Of a stretch of 64,000 nucleotides of DNA, positions 35,296-45,413 are shown one piece after another. The stretch is from NCBI GenBank assembly GCA_014155875.1, contig JACEFZ010028318.1, positions 266,001-330,000 on the forward strand, written 5' to 3'. The translations under genes were made by a program, and so were the position numbers. Within the stretch, counting starts at the first letter, position 1, and the number at the start of each line of letters is the position of its first letter. The notes under the pieces are model-generated. The model was not told where the DNA came from. It did no database searches and saw nothing but the letters and a program-made list of their open reading frames with translations. This stretch comes from Cepaea nemoralis (Eukaryota > Mollusca > Gastropoda > Stylommatophora > Helicidae).

Positions 35296-35690
35296 GGGCT
35301 AAAATAAAGAAACCATGTGTTGCCCATGCAGCATGATCCCTCTCTCGGCCTGCCTAGTTCACTCCAGAGGAAAGTTGACACCTATAATCTGGAACAAGAC
35401 AAGCTGCAGAAGCTGCCGGATCAGCAAAGCAATGCTCTAACTGTCCGCCTGTCGGAGCTTCGATCCATGACCAGCTGCCAACCAAGGCTTAGGGCCTGGT
35501 CTGCCCTGCCATGACTTATGTTGTCTTTGGGTTGCATTTCCTCGCACTAGGATAAGGCTAGTACCCTCCCAATTGCGCTCTTCCGCCCGAAGCCGTTGGC
35601 ACAATGTGGGGTGTCGGGTTTGGTAAGCGCCGCTCAACATTCGGCGCTGACAGAAAGCAGGTAGTACCGTCTACTGTCATACGGTAGCTC
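35296..35690 (-). repeat. LINE-associated repeat matching 450-760
   Basis: Reverse-orientation match of the block at 450-760, about 80% by eye. It directly abuts the zinc-finger LINE, so it is probably an upstream part of the same family. The ORFs seen in it are short and have in-frame stops in the related copy. Confidence 0.5.
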
Positions 35691-35744
35691 AGTCATATCT
35701 GACTAAGACCTGACTAGTAAACCTTTCAATTAAGACAATAAAAA

Positions 35745-36610
35745 TAAACAATAAGCAAGGAGAAAAAAGATAACCAACTCCTTTTACACCTACTATATTA
35801 TTGAACAGTGCAGGTTGCAATTGTATGTACCTGCCATGTTTTAACACCATCCCTAAGAAAATCGTTTTAGCAAATGGAATCACATGTTTGGAAAATGTGA
35901 TCATTATCATAACTATTATTATCATTGCTTTCTTTTATTAGCATTGCTGTTATCACCCTTAGTAGTTTTATTCTTTGTCTTTATTATTATAGATGTATTT
36001 CATGTAAACACCATTCCTAAGATAATTATTTTAGCAAATGGAATCACATGTTTGGAAAATGTGATCCTTATCATAATAATTATTATCATTGCTGTTTTTA
36101 TCATTGCTGTTATCACCCGTCGTAGCAGTTTTATTCTTTGTCATTATTATTATTGATGTATTTGGTTGTTATTTGCATTATTATCATTGTAATCATTATT
36201 AATATATATGGCTTTGTAAACCCGTATACTGTCACATCCTCCTTTCCCACCTTTTTGATACTGGGATTGTTGCATCTGCTTCCGCCCTCACCAATTGGTT
36301 CTTAACAGTTTTGCACCGCCATGTGCATCACCGAGGGGTGGTGATGGTAGTACTTGGTAGGAGTTTTGGAGCTGACTGGAGAGCGAGGCGGCAGGGGAAA
36401 TAATAACGGCGCACTACCATCACGCGTTTGTTTTAAAATATTTCCTTACAATAATGTCAATGAAGAAATGTTCAAATGTATAAAATGTTGGAATATTGCG
36501 CATATGTCACCTACACATCCACATACAACGCTCTGTAAAAACACGAAAATACATTTTGCAACGATTTTAACACTCAATAAAAGTTTAAAAAAATATTATT
36601 TTTTTTTACT
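35745..36610 (+). repeat. long LINE 3' UTR copy with A-rich end
   Basis: Same order of blocks as the 3' UTR after 47655: AACCAACTCC, ATTGTATGTACCTGC, AAATGGAATCACATG, ATTATTATCATTGCT, a GAGGGGTGGTGATG stretch, GCGCATATGTCACCTACAC, CAACGCTCTGTAA and AACACTCAATAAAAGTTTAA with A/T-rich end. An internal duplication repeats about 35855-35990 at 36010-36150. A 5'-truncated retrotransposed copy. Confidence 0.7.
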
Positions 36611-36619
36611 AAAGATTTC

Positions 36620-37040
36620 CGTGGAGAGGAGCCACATAATGAGTCTAAAGACTATTTTTCAGACCCTACACCGTAGGGTATATTGGAATAAATGTTACGA
36701 ATGGTTGAAATGTAATCTCTATTATCATATGTTATGCCGGCGAACGTAAGGTGTCGGCTTCACCATCTTGTATGTAAGTAAATAATACCGTACCAGCCTT
36801 TTTCACGAGTTTGTAAGAAATTAAATTTCACACGTCACCCAAAAACGTACATATGACAATGCTCCGTAGCACACAAGGAATATTTACAAGTAAACGACAT
36901 GTTGAACATACGCTATTCACACTAAATACACCATTCTGTTTACGGAGAAGTAAAGAGAGAGAAAGAGGGAGAAAATGGTCGGAAAACTCAAGGGAGAGAA
37001 ACTAATACATATAGCATTGCATTCTATTTTCCCCAAGATT
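36620..37040. other. intergenic, no gene seen
   Basis: AT-rich, nothing recognised. Confidence 0.35.
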
Positions 37041-37044
37041 TTCC

Positions 37045-37168
37045 CCCTGACGGGGCCTGCGTGGTCTCAAGGTATGGTGTCCGCCTCGAGTACTGGAGGT
37101 CCCGGGTTCAAGCCCCGGTGATTTTTTCACGAGGACTTCTAGTAATAAATTTCCCCTGGTCTCTAGGT

Positions 37169-37170
<2 letters not shown>
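37045..37170 (+). repeat. tRNA-derived SINE, truncated (5015 family)
   Basis: Head GGGCCTGCGTGGTCTCAAGG to GGTCCCGGGTTCAAGCCCCGG, then TTTTTTCACGAGGACTTC and TTTCCCCTGGTCTCTAGGTA. This follows 5030-5140 closely before (GA)n takes over. Confidence 0.7.

Positions 37171-37262
<92 letters not shown>
37170..37262. repeat. (GA)n microsatellite with poly-G end
   Basis: About 41 GA units ending in ten G. It lies at the left edge of the duplicated NIFK unit. Confidence 0.95.
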
Positions 37263-37265
<3 letters not shown>

Positions 37266-37592
37266 AAGAAAGAGAGAATCCGTAAAAGGAAAGGGGCATA
37301 ATATTTACTTAACTGATAAAAAGTGACATGACTCCTCAGAATTTGCCTCGGGTGATTTCATTTAATATTACGCTGTTGAATAACTAGTACTGGAATCTGA
37401 TACTCAAATGCTATCATGCAAGTTTTAATATGAAGATTATAAGTGGTGAAGTATTTTGTTTTTTTATTACGTGTATTTTAGATTTAGTATAATGCAATGA
37501 AACAACAGTATAAAACACCTGCACGACCTTCAGGGATATTTGCCATTTGGCAGATTAGTTTGTTGCTATGGTTTCTCTTCACAACGTATAAA

Positions 37593-37733
37593 GGAATGTT
37601 TAAATGTATAAAATATGTGTAATTTTTGCGCATATGTCACCTACACTTCCACATGCAACGCTCTGTAACAACACGAACAATACAAATGCAAATGTTTCTT
37701 AACACTCAATAAACGTTTAAAAAAAAAAAAAAA
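37593..37733 (+). repeat. LINE 3' end inserted in NIFK leader, unit A
   Basis: GAATGTTTAAATGTATAAAA through GTCACCTACACTTCC, CAACGCTCTGTAAC and AACACTCAATAAACGTTTAA to a 14 A tail. The same insertion sits in unit B, where it is still flanked by TTGACCCCTGATTG on the left and TTTACCCCTGATTG on the right. In unit A the left duplicate and about 10 neighbouring bases are deleted. Confidence 0.75.
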
Positions 37734-37744
37734 TTGACCCCTGA

Positions 37745-37886
37745 TTGTATCAGTTCTTGGGCAACATTGATCCACTGTTTAAGTGAAAGATAGCACTTGG
37801 ACGGAATTCTATAAATTAATATTTTTGACAGGCACAAAAAAAAGAAAGAGAAAAAAAAGAAAGACAAAGAGAAAAAAAAAAAAAAT
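37745..37886 (+). repeat. short A-tailed insertion in NIFK leader, unit A
   Basis: About 140 bases ending in an A-rich tail (AAAAAAAAGAAAGAG and so on), flanked on both sides by TTGACCCCTGA (37734-37744 and 37887-37897). The 11 bp duplication and A-tail mark it as a retroposed sequence of unknown origin. The uninterrupted leader is implied to run TTGACCCCTGACAAACAACATGG. Confidence 0.65.
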
Positions 37887-37904
37887 TGACCCCTGACAAA
37901 CAAC

Positions 37905-38138
37905 ATGGCGACCAGAACGAAGAAGGTGGCAGACCAGTCTCAAGTCACAGACGAGGACCGACAGCCCGGCGTTGTCTACATTGTCCATGTTCCTCATGGT
38001 TTCCATGAGAGACAGCTTCGTCAGTATGTTTCCCAGTTTGGCAGCGTGTTGGCGGTGAAATTATCCAGGTCACAGAAGACTGGGAATTCCAAAGGCTATA
38101 CCTTCGTCAAGTTCCGTTATGCGAGTACAAGCCGTTGA
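37905..38138 (+). pseudogene. NIFK: NIFK-like RRM fragment, copy 1
   Basis: 77 codons from an ATG in good context (ACAACATGGCG) encode the first half of an RRM typical of NIFK (MKI67 FHA domain-interacting nucleolar phosphoprotein). The RNP2-like [19 protein letters not shown] and RNP1-like KGYTFVKF are both present (residues about 24-72). NIFK binds pre-rRNA and the Ki-67 FHA domain and works in the nucleolus (human protein 293 residues). After RYAST the frame meets a stop. The next NIFK-like block ([20 protein letters not shown]) follows directly in another frame, so the last part of the RRM (about 30-35 residues) and a codon phase are missing. Copy 2 has exactly the same junction. No intron is visible in this retained part. 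Confidence 0.7.
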
Positions 38139-41100
38139 GTGAGATCCATGCAGACACATTCCACTCCTACAAGTGGAAAACCCAACAACAAGAGCAAGAG
38201 GCTACACAACAGTGCCAAAAACATTGACAAGCTGGAGGAGTCACTGCAGAAATCAGCTCGTCGGAAACAGAGCAAGCTGTATAAGCTCAAAGAGTTTGGC
38301 ATTGAATTGAAGCTGGAGGATGTCATGAACGTTCCAGAGGCTGCCACAAGAAAACGAAAAGCAAAGACAGTTGAAACCGAAGAAGAATCCGGTGGTGCTG
38401 ACCAAGTATCAACAGAAGATGGTGTTGAGAAAGTCTCCACCAACAAACGTGCTAAACGGCGGTTGCCAAAGAAGGCAAAGACACCACCAGTTCAGAGGAA
38501 AACCAGTGTGAAGACAGGAAAAGCAAAGACGCCATTAGCTCAGAGGAACACTGGTGCGAAGAAAAGGAAAGCAAAGACACCTACAGCACATAGTAAAACT
38601 GGTGTGAAGACAGGGGAAGCAAAGACACCTCCAGCACAGAGTAAAACTGGTGTGAAGACAGGGGAAGCAAAGACACCTCCAGCACAGAGTAAAACTGGTG
38701 TGAATACAGGGGAAGCAAAGACACCTCCAGCACATAGTAAAACTGGTGTGAAGACAGGGGAAGCAAAGACACCTCCAGCACAGAGTAAAACTGGTGTGAA
38801 GACAGGGGAAGCAAAGACGCCTACAGCACATAGTAAAACTGGTGTGAAGACAGGGGAAGCAAAGACGCCTCCAGCACATAGTAAAACTGGTGTGAAGACA
38901 GGGGAAGCAAAGACACCTCTAGAACAGAGTAAAACTGGTGTGAAGACAGGGGAAGCAAAGACGCCTCTAGAACAGAGTAAAACTGGTGTGAAGACAGGGG
39001 AAGCAAAGACACCTCTAGAACAGAGTAAAACTGGTGTGAAGACAGGGGAAGCAAAGACACCTCCAGCACAGAGTAAAACTGGTGTGAAGACAGGGGAAGC
39101 AAAGACACCTCTAGAACAAAGTAAAACTGGTGTGAAGACAGGGGAAGCAAAGACGCCTCTAGAACAGAGTAAAACTGGTGTGAATACAGGGGAAGCAAAG
39201 ACACCTCTAGAACAGAGTAAAACTGGTGTGAAGACAGGGGAAGCAAAGACGCCTCTAGAACAGAGTAAAACTGGTGTGAATACAGGGGAAGCAAAGACGC
39301 CTCTAGAACAGAGTAAAACTGGTGTGAAGACAGGGGAAGCAAAGACACCTCTAGAACAGAGTAAAACTGGTGTGAATACAGGGGAAGCAAAGACGCCTCT
39401 AGAACAGAGTAAAACTGGTGTGAAGACAGGGGAAGCAAAGACACCTCTAGAACAGAGTAAAACTGGTGTGAAGACAGGTGAAGCAAAGACACCTCTAGAA
39501 CAGAGTAAAACTGGTGTGAAGACAGGGGAAGCAAAGACACCTCCAGCACAGAGTAAAACTGGTGTGAAGACAGGGGAAGCAAAGACACCTCTAGAACAGA
39601 GTAAAACTGGTGTGAAGACAGGGGAAGCAAAGACGCCTCTAGAACAGAGTAAAACTGGTGTGAAGACAGGGGAAGCAAAGACACCTCTAGAACAGAGTAA
39701 AACTGGTGTGAAGACAGGGGAAGCAAAGACACCTCCAGCACAGAGTAAAACTGGTGTGAAGACAGGGGAAGCAAAGACACCTCTAGAACAAAGTAAAACT
39801 GGTGTGAAGACAGGGGAAGCAAAAGACGCCTCTAGAACAGAGTAAAACTGGTGTGAATACAGGGGAAGCAAAGACACCTCTAGAACAGAGTAAAACTGGT
39901 GTGAAGACAGGGGAAGCAAAGACCGCCTCTTGAACAGAGTAAAACTGGTGTGAATACAGGGGAAGCAAAGACGCCTCTAGAACAGAGTAAAACTGGTGTG
40001 AAGACAGGGGAAGCAAAGACACCTCTAGAACAGAGTAAAACTGGTGTGAATACAGGGGAAGCAAAGACGCCTCTAGAACAGAGTAAAACTGGTGTGAAGA
40101 CAGGGGAAGCAAAAGACACCTCTAGAACAGAGTAAAACTGGTGTGAAGACAGGGGAAGCAAAGACACCTCCAGCACAGAGTAAAACTGGTGTGAAGACAG
40201 GGGAAGCAAAGACACCTCTAGAACAGAGTAAAACTGGTGTGAAGACAGGGGAAGCAAAGACGCCTCTAGAACAGAGTAAAACTGGTGTGAATACAGGGGA
40301 AGCAAAAGACACCTCTAGAACAGAGTAAAACTGGTGTTGAAGACAGGGGAAGCAACAGACACTCCAGCACAGAGTAAAACTGGTGTGAAGACAGGGAAGG
40401 CAAAGACACCTCTAGAACAGAGTAAAACTGGTGTGAAGACAGGGGAAGCAAAGACACCTCTAGAACAGAGTAAAACTGGTGTGAAGACAGGGAAGCAAAG
40501 ACACCTCCAGCCACAGAGTAAAACTGGTGTGAAGACAGGGGAAGCAAAGACACCTCCAGCACAGAGTAAAACTGGTGTGAAGACAGGGGAAGCAAAGACA
40601 CCTCCAGCACAGAGTAAAACTGGTGTGAAGACAGGGGAAGCAAAGACACCTCTAGAACAGAGTAAAACTGGTGTGAAGACAGGGGAAGCAAAGACACCTC
40701 CAGCACATAGTAAAACTGGTGTGAAGACAGGGGAAGCAAAGACACCTCTAGAACATAGTAAAACTGGTGTGAAGACAGGGGAAGCAAAGACACCTCCAGC
40801 ACATAGTAAAACTGGTGTGAAGACAGGGGAAGCAAAGACACCTCTAGAACAGAGTAAAACTGGTGTGAAGACAGGTGAAGCAAAGACACCTCCAGCACCG
40901 AGTAAACTGGTGTGAAGACAGGGGAAGCAAAGACACCTCCAGCACATAGTAAAACTGGTGTGAAGACAGGGGAAGTAAAGACACCTCTAGAACAGAGTAA
41001 AACTGGTGTGAAGACAGGGGAAGCAAAGACACCTCCAGCACATAGTAAAACTGGAGTGAAGACAGGGGAAGCAAAGACACCTCTAGAACAGAGTAAAACT

Positions 41101-42213
41101 GGTGTGATGACAGGGGAAGCAAAGACACCTCTAGAACAGAGTAAAACTGGTGTGAAGACAGGGGAAGCAAAGACGCCTACAGCACCGAGTAAAACTGGTG
41201 TGAAGACAGGGGAAGCAAAGACGCCTCCAGCACATAGTAAAACTGGTGTGAAGACAGGGGAAGCAAAGACACCTCTAGAACAGAGTAAAACTGGTGTGAA
41301 GACAGGGGAAGCAAAGACACCTCCAGCACATAGTAAAACTGGTGTGAAGACAGGGGAAGCAAAGACACCTCTAGAACAGAGTAAAACTGGTGTGAAGACA
41401 GGGGAAGCAAAGACGCCTACAGCACCGAGTAAAACTGGTGTGATGACAGGGGAAGCAAAGACGCCTCCAGCACATAGTAAAACTGGTGTGAAGACAGGGG
41501 AAGCAAAGACACCTCCAGCACATAGTAAAACTGGTGTGAAGACAGGGGAAGCAAAGACACCTCCAGCACAGAGTAAAACTGGTGTGAATACAGGGGAAGC
41601 AAAGACACCTCTAGAACAGAGTAAAACTGGTGTGATGACAGGGGAAGCAAAGACACCTCTAGAACAGAGTAAAACTGGTGTGAAGACAGGGGAAGCAAAG
41701 ACGCCTACAGCACCGAGTAAAACTGGTGTGAAGACAGGGGAAGCAAAGACGCCTCCAGCACATTGTAAAACTGGTGTGAAGACAGGGGAAGCAAAGACAC
41801 CTCTAGAACAGAGTAAAACTGGTGTGAAGACAGGGGAAGCAAAGACGCCTCCAGCACATAGTAAAACTGGTGTGAAGACAGGGGAAGCAAAGACACATCT
41901 AGAACAGAGTAAAACTGGTGTGAAGACAGGGGAAGCAAAGACGCCTCCAGCACATAGTAAAACTGGTGTGAAGACAGGGGAAGCAAAGACACCTCTAGAA
42001 CAGAGTAAAACTGGTGTGAAGACAGGGGAAGCAAAGACGCCTCCAGCACAAAGTAAAACTGGTGTGAAGACAGGGGAAGCAAAGACACCTCTAGAACAGA
42101 GTAAAACTGGTGTGAAGACAAGGAAGGCACGTACACCTCCAGCACCGAGTAAAACTGGTGTGAAGACAGGGAAGGCACAACCACCTCCTGCGAAGAAAGC
42201 CAGAAAGGCATAG
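38139..42213 (+). pseudogene. NIFK: NIFK-like C-terminal part with expanded 16-residue repeat, copy 1
   Basis: The non-repeated part (to about 38560) is basic and coiled: NKSKRLHNSAKNIDKLEESL, LYKLKEFGIELKLEDVMNV. An extra A near 38180 (GGAAAACCC against GGAAACCC in copy 2) shifts the stretch before it. From about 38563 a 48 bp unit coding KTPLEQSKTGVKTGEA (or KTPPAHS/KTPPAQS) runs about 74 times to about 42120. Two long open parts (38139-39845 and 40912-42213) are separated by a zone with several 1 bp indels (about 39824, 39924, 40112, 40304, 40337, 40490, 40510 and 40903). The end ...PPPAKKARKA is lysine-rich, fitting a nucleolar protein. Threonine-proline in each unit suggests many CDK-type sites (inference). 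The minus-strand ORFs over the array are shadows. Confidence 0.7.
38563..42120 (+). repeat. 48 bp coding minisatellite, copy 1, about 74 units
   Basis: Unit: GTAAAACTGGTGTGAAGACA, GGGGAAGCAAAGACACCTC, then TAGAACAGA or CAGCACATA. Two or three unit types alternate in runs (for example a CTCTAGAACAGA run at 38917-40060), showing growth by block duplication. Variants GTGAATACAGG and GTGATGACAGG mark sub-blocks. Confidence 0.95.
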
Positions 42214-42675
42214 ATGTTTAATGTTTATAATTTGTAATTCTTGGAACGTCAAGATTGTGTATTGTGTTATATTCAGGTGCCTTGCTGACTGACGTGGGAC
42301 TGACGTGGGAAGGAAGAGAGAATCCGTAAAAGGAAAGGGGCATAATATTTACTTAACTGATAAAAAGGGACATGACTCCTCAGAATTTGCCTCGGGTGAC
42401 TTCATTTAATATTACGCTGTTGAATAACTAGTACTGGAATCTGATACTCAAATGCTATCATGCAAGTTTTAATATGAAGATTATAAGTGGTGAAGTATTT
42501 TGTTTTTTTTATTACGTGTATTTTAGATTTAGTATAATGCAATGAAACAACAGTATAAAACACCTGCACGACCTTCAGGGATATTTGCCATTTGGCAGAT
42601 TAGTTTGTTGCTATGGTTTCTCTTCACAACGTATAAATCTTTCGCCTTGACCCCTGATTGGAATGTTTAAATGTA

Positions 42676-42995
42676 TCGGCCTTTTGGCTAAGATCAAGTG
42701 TATTTGCTGGCCTCCAGTAGTGCGCTTGGTCTGGTCGGAGGCCGGGATGATCAATCTCGGTCCCTTGGCTAAGATCAGGCGCATTTGCTGCATCCCCCGC
42801 AGTAGTGCGCCTGGTCTGGTCGGGGGCCGGGTGATAAAAAAAAAACAACCTCACATTAGCATCACTTTAAATGTGGGCCCGGTGGACCACTGTGGGCAAT
42901 AGCTCACAGTGGGACTAAGGGTCCACGCCAAAAACAGGGGAGGCGGGGAACCAGCTAGTCTGGGATGACCGCCAAACCCTAAAAAAAAAAAATAA
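42676..42995 (+). mobile_element. retroposed element with U2 snRNA-like start
   Basis: The first 27 bases (42676-42702) match the 5' end of U2 snRNA as I remember it (core TTTTGGCTAAGATCAAG). About 78 bases later a second, diverged unit appears (TCTCGGTCCCTTGGCTAAGATC), so the front is a dimer of U2-like monomers, each ending GGTCTGGTCGG.GGCCGGG. An A-run (42836-42845) follows. A second module has stem-capable TGGACCACTGTGGGC / CCACAGTGGGACTAAGGGTCCA-like sequence and ends in A-rich DNA (about 42981). It sits inside the LINE 3' end of unit B and is absent from unit A. I read it as a U2-derived SINE or chimera. It lacks the branch-site region of U2, so it is not a U2 gene. Confidence 0.6.
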
Positions 42996-42999
42996 ATAA

Positions 43000-43128
43000 A
43001 ATATTTGTAATTTTTGCGCTTATGTCACCTACACTTCCACATGCAACGCTCTGTAACAACACGAACAATACAAATGCAAATGTTTCTTAACACTCAATAA
43101 ACGTTTAAAAAAAAAAAAAAATTTACCC
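43000..43128 (+). repeat. LINE 3' end inserted in NIFK leader, unit B (right part)
   Basis: TATTTGTAATTTTTGCGC to the A tail, the same insertion as 37593-37733 but cut by the U2-like element. Its left start remains at about 42659 (GGAATGTTTAAATGTAT). Confidence 0.7.
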
Positions 43129-43275
43129 CTGATTGTATCAGTTCTTGGGCAACATTGATCCACTGTTTTGGACGGAATTCTATAAATTAATATTTTTGAC
43201 AGGCAAAAAAAAAAAAAGAGAAAAAAAAAGAAAGAAAAAGAGAAAAAAAAAAAAAATTGACCCCTGACAAACAAC

Positions 43276-43509
43276 ATGGCGACCAGAACGAAGAAGGTGG
43301 CAGACCAGTCTCAAGTCACAGACGAGGACCGACAGCCCGGCGTTGTCTACATTGTCCATGTTCCTCATGGTTTCCATGAGAGACAGCTTCGTCAGTATGT
43401 TTCCCAGTTTGGCAGCGTGTTGGCGGTGAAATTATCCAGGTCACAGAAGACTGGGAATTCCAAAGGCTATACCTTCGTCAAGTTCCGTTATGCGAGTACA
43501 AGCCGTTGA
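43276..43509 (+). pseudogene. NIFK: NIFK-like RRM fragment, copy 2
   Basis: Identical in protein to 37905-38138 (77 codons, RNP2-like and RNP1-like motifs present), with the same stop just after RYASTSR. The shared broken junction means the defect is older than the duplication. Upstream are the same two retro-insertions and the ATG context ACAACATGGCG. Confidence 0.7.
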
Positions 43510-44892
43510 GTGAGATCCATGCAGACACATTCCACTCCTACAAGTGGAAACCCAACAACAAGAGCAAGAGGCTACACAACAGTGCCAAAAACATTGACAA
43601 GCTGGAGGAGTCACTGCAGAAATCAGCTCGTCGGAAACAGAGCAAGCTGTATAAGCTCAAAGAGTTTGGCATTGAATTGAAGCTGGAGGATGTCATGAAC
43701 GTTCCAGAGGCTGCCACAAGAAAACGAAAAGCAAAGACAGTTGAAACCGAAGAAGAATCCGGTGGTGCTGACCAAGTATCAACAGAAGATGGTGTTGAGA
43801 AAGTCTCCACCAACAAACGGGCTAAACGGCGGTTGCCAAAGAAGGCAAAGACACCACCAGTTCAGAGGAAAACCAGTGTGAAGACAGGAAAAGCAAAGAC
43901 GCCATTAGCTCAGAGGAACACTGGTGCGAAGAAAAGGAAAGCAAAGACACCTCCAGCACAGAGTAAAACTGGTGTGAATACAGGGGAAGCAAAGACACCT
44001 CCAGCACATAGTAAAACTGGTGTGAAGACAGGGGAAGCAAAGACACCTCCAGCACATAGTAAAACTGGTGTGAATACAGGGGAAGCAAAGACACCTCCAG
44101 CACATAGTAAAACTGGTGTGAAGACAGGGGAAGCAAAGACACCTCTAGAACAGAGTAAAACTGGTGTGAAGACAGGGGAAGCAAAGACACCTCCAGCACC
44201 GAGTAAAACTGGTGTGAAGACAGGGGAAGCAAAGACACCTCTAGAACAGAGTAAAACTGGTGTGAAGACAGGGGAAGCAAAGACACCTCCAGCACATAGT
44301 AAAACTGGTGTGAAGACAGGGGAAGCAAAGACACCTCTAGAACAGAGTAAAATTGGTGTGAAGACAGGGGAAGCAAAGACACCTCTAGAACAGAGTAAAA
44401 CTGGTGTGAAGGACAGGGGAAGCAAAGACGCCTCCAGCACAGAGTAAAACTGGTGTGAAGACAGGGGAAGCAAAGACGCCTACAGCACAGAGTAAAACTG
44501 GTGTGAAGACAGGGGAAGCAAAGACACCTCTAGAACAGAGTAAAACTGGTGTGAAGACAGGGGAAGCAAAGACACCTCTAGAACAGAGTAAAACTGGTGT
44601 GAAGACAAGGAAGGCACGTACACCTCCAGCACCGAGTAAAACTGGTGTGAAGACAGGGGAAGCAAAGACACATCTAGAACAGAGTAAAACTGGTGTGAAG
44701 ACAGGGAAGGCACGTACACCTCCAGCACATAGTAAAACTGGTGTGAAGACAAGGAAGGCACGTACACCTCCAGCACCGAGTAAAACTGGTGTGAAGACAA
44801 GGAAGGCACGTACACCTCCAGCACCGAGTAAAACTGGTGTGAAGACAGGGAAGGCACAACCACCTCCTGCGAAGAAAGCCAGAAAGGCATAG
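43506..44892 (+). pseudogene. NIFK: NIFK-like C-terminal part with 16-residue repeat, copy 2
   Basis: A 313-codon ORF (43506-44447) starts in the frame MSEIHADTFHSYKWKPNN. It runs through the basic coiled part (NIDKLEESLQKSARRKQSKL) into about 19 repeat units. One inserted base near 44410 (GAAGGACAGG) breaks it, and 44455-44892 continues to ...PPPAKKARKA. The last units switch to KTRKARTPPAPS, a unit type that is rare in copy 1. The frame overlaps the RRM fragment by 4 bases (ATGA), but in NIFK both parts belong to one protein, so this is more likely a remnant than a bicistronic design. Confidence 0.65.
43945..44845 (+). repeat. 48 bp coding minisatellite, copy 2, about 19 units
   Basis: Same unit as in copy 1. 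The 3' third uses AAGGAAGGCACGTACACCTC units. The difference of about 55 units between neighbouring near-identical copies shows fast array turnover. Confidence 0.95.
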
Positions 44893-45179
44893 ATGTTTAA
44901 TGTTTATAATTTGTAATTCTTGGAACGTCAAGATTGTGTATTGTGTTATATTCAGGTGCCTTGCTGGCTGACGTGGGAATTCTTGTCACTGCATCACAAC
45001 AACTATGGATCGCTGAGTGAACTAAAAAAGACAGTTAAATTCATACAAAAGACAACATTGCAGTTATAGACATATTTCAAGCTAACGAAATAAGAAGAGG
45101 AAGAACTACATCACCCTGGCTGTAGTAATATGTCAGGTGGCAAATGTAGGTCAGTTATTAACTAAAAAATAGTTGTTTG

Positions 45180-45413
45180 CATAAGTATGCCCAAAAACAC
45201 TCGCCAAATCACTCACCAACAAACTTAAACCTTTCATGCCAACACTAATACACCCAGACCAATAGTGCAGTGTCAAAGACAGAAATATAACAACCACACA
45301 CACCTCATTAGAGACATAATCAACTACACACATGGGAAAGACTGTCCATCCTCCATCTTATCCTTGGATCAAGAAAAGGCCTTCGACAGAATTTCTCACA
45401 CATACCTGCATAG
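45180..45413 (+). pseudogene. LINE reverse transcriptase, N-terminal part of palm
   Basis: In broken frames one can read KTLAKSLTNKLKPFMPTLIH (the lead into RT motif 2), an in-frame stop, then IINYTHGKDC and SLDQEKAFDRISHTYLH (RT motif A with the first catalytic aspartate). It stops at the insertion point TACCTGCATAG. The same protein resumes at 46262. The style (LDQEKAFDR) is that of L1/Tx1-like elements. Confidence 0.65.

Larger units (their letters stand above)
37266..42309 (+). repeat. tandem duplication, unit A (NIFK copy 1)
   Basis: The unit starts at about AGAGAGAATCCGTAAAAGG and ends at about CTGACGTGGGA. The following unit B starts with the same AGAGAGAATCCG at 42313. A doubled GACTGACGTGGGACTGACGTGGGA lies at the join, suggesting breakage at a short homology. 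Flanks and NIFK unique parts are nearly identical between units; the lengths differ mainly because of the 48 bp array. Confidence 0.85.
42310..44980 (+). repeat. tandem duplication, unit B (NIFK copy 2)
   Basis: Repeats unit A from AGAGAGAATCCG to GCTGACGTGGGA. Differences: a retained TCTTTCGCCTTGACCCCTGATTG stretch at about 42637, an extra insertion of about 310 bases (42676-42992), loss of about 20 bases (AAGTGAAAGATAGCACT region), and a much shorter 48 bp array. Confidence 0.85.

Noticed and set aside
38540..42211. Minus-strand ORFs with SSHQFYSVLEVSLLPL or FTPVLLCSRGVFASPV repeats
   Set aside because: The 48 bp unit is a multiple of three, so opposite frames stay open. The plus strand joins to recognisable NIFK sequence and the minus does not.
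42676..42760. A genuine U2 snRNA gene
   Set aside because: Only the 5' hairpin region matches; the branch-site pairing and Sm-site parts do not follow.
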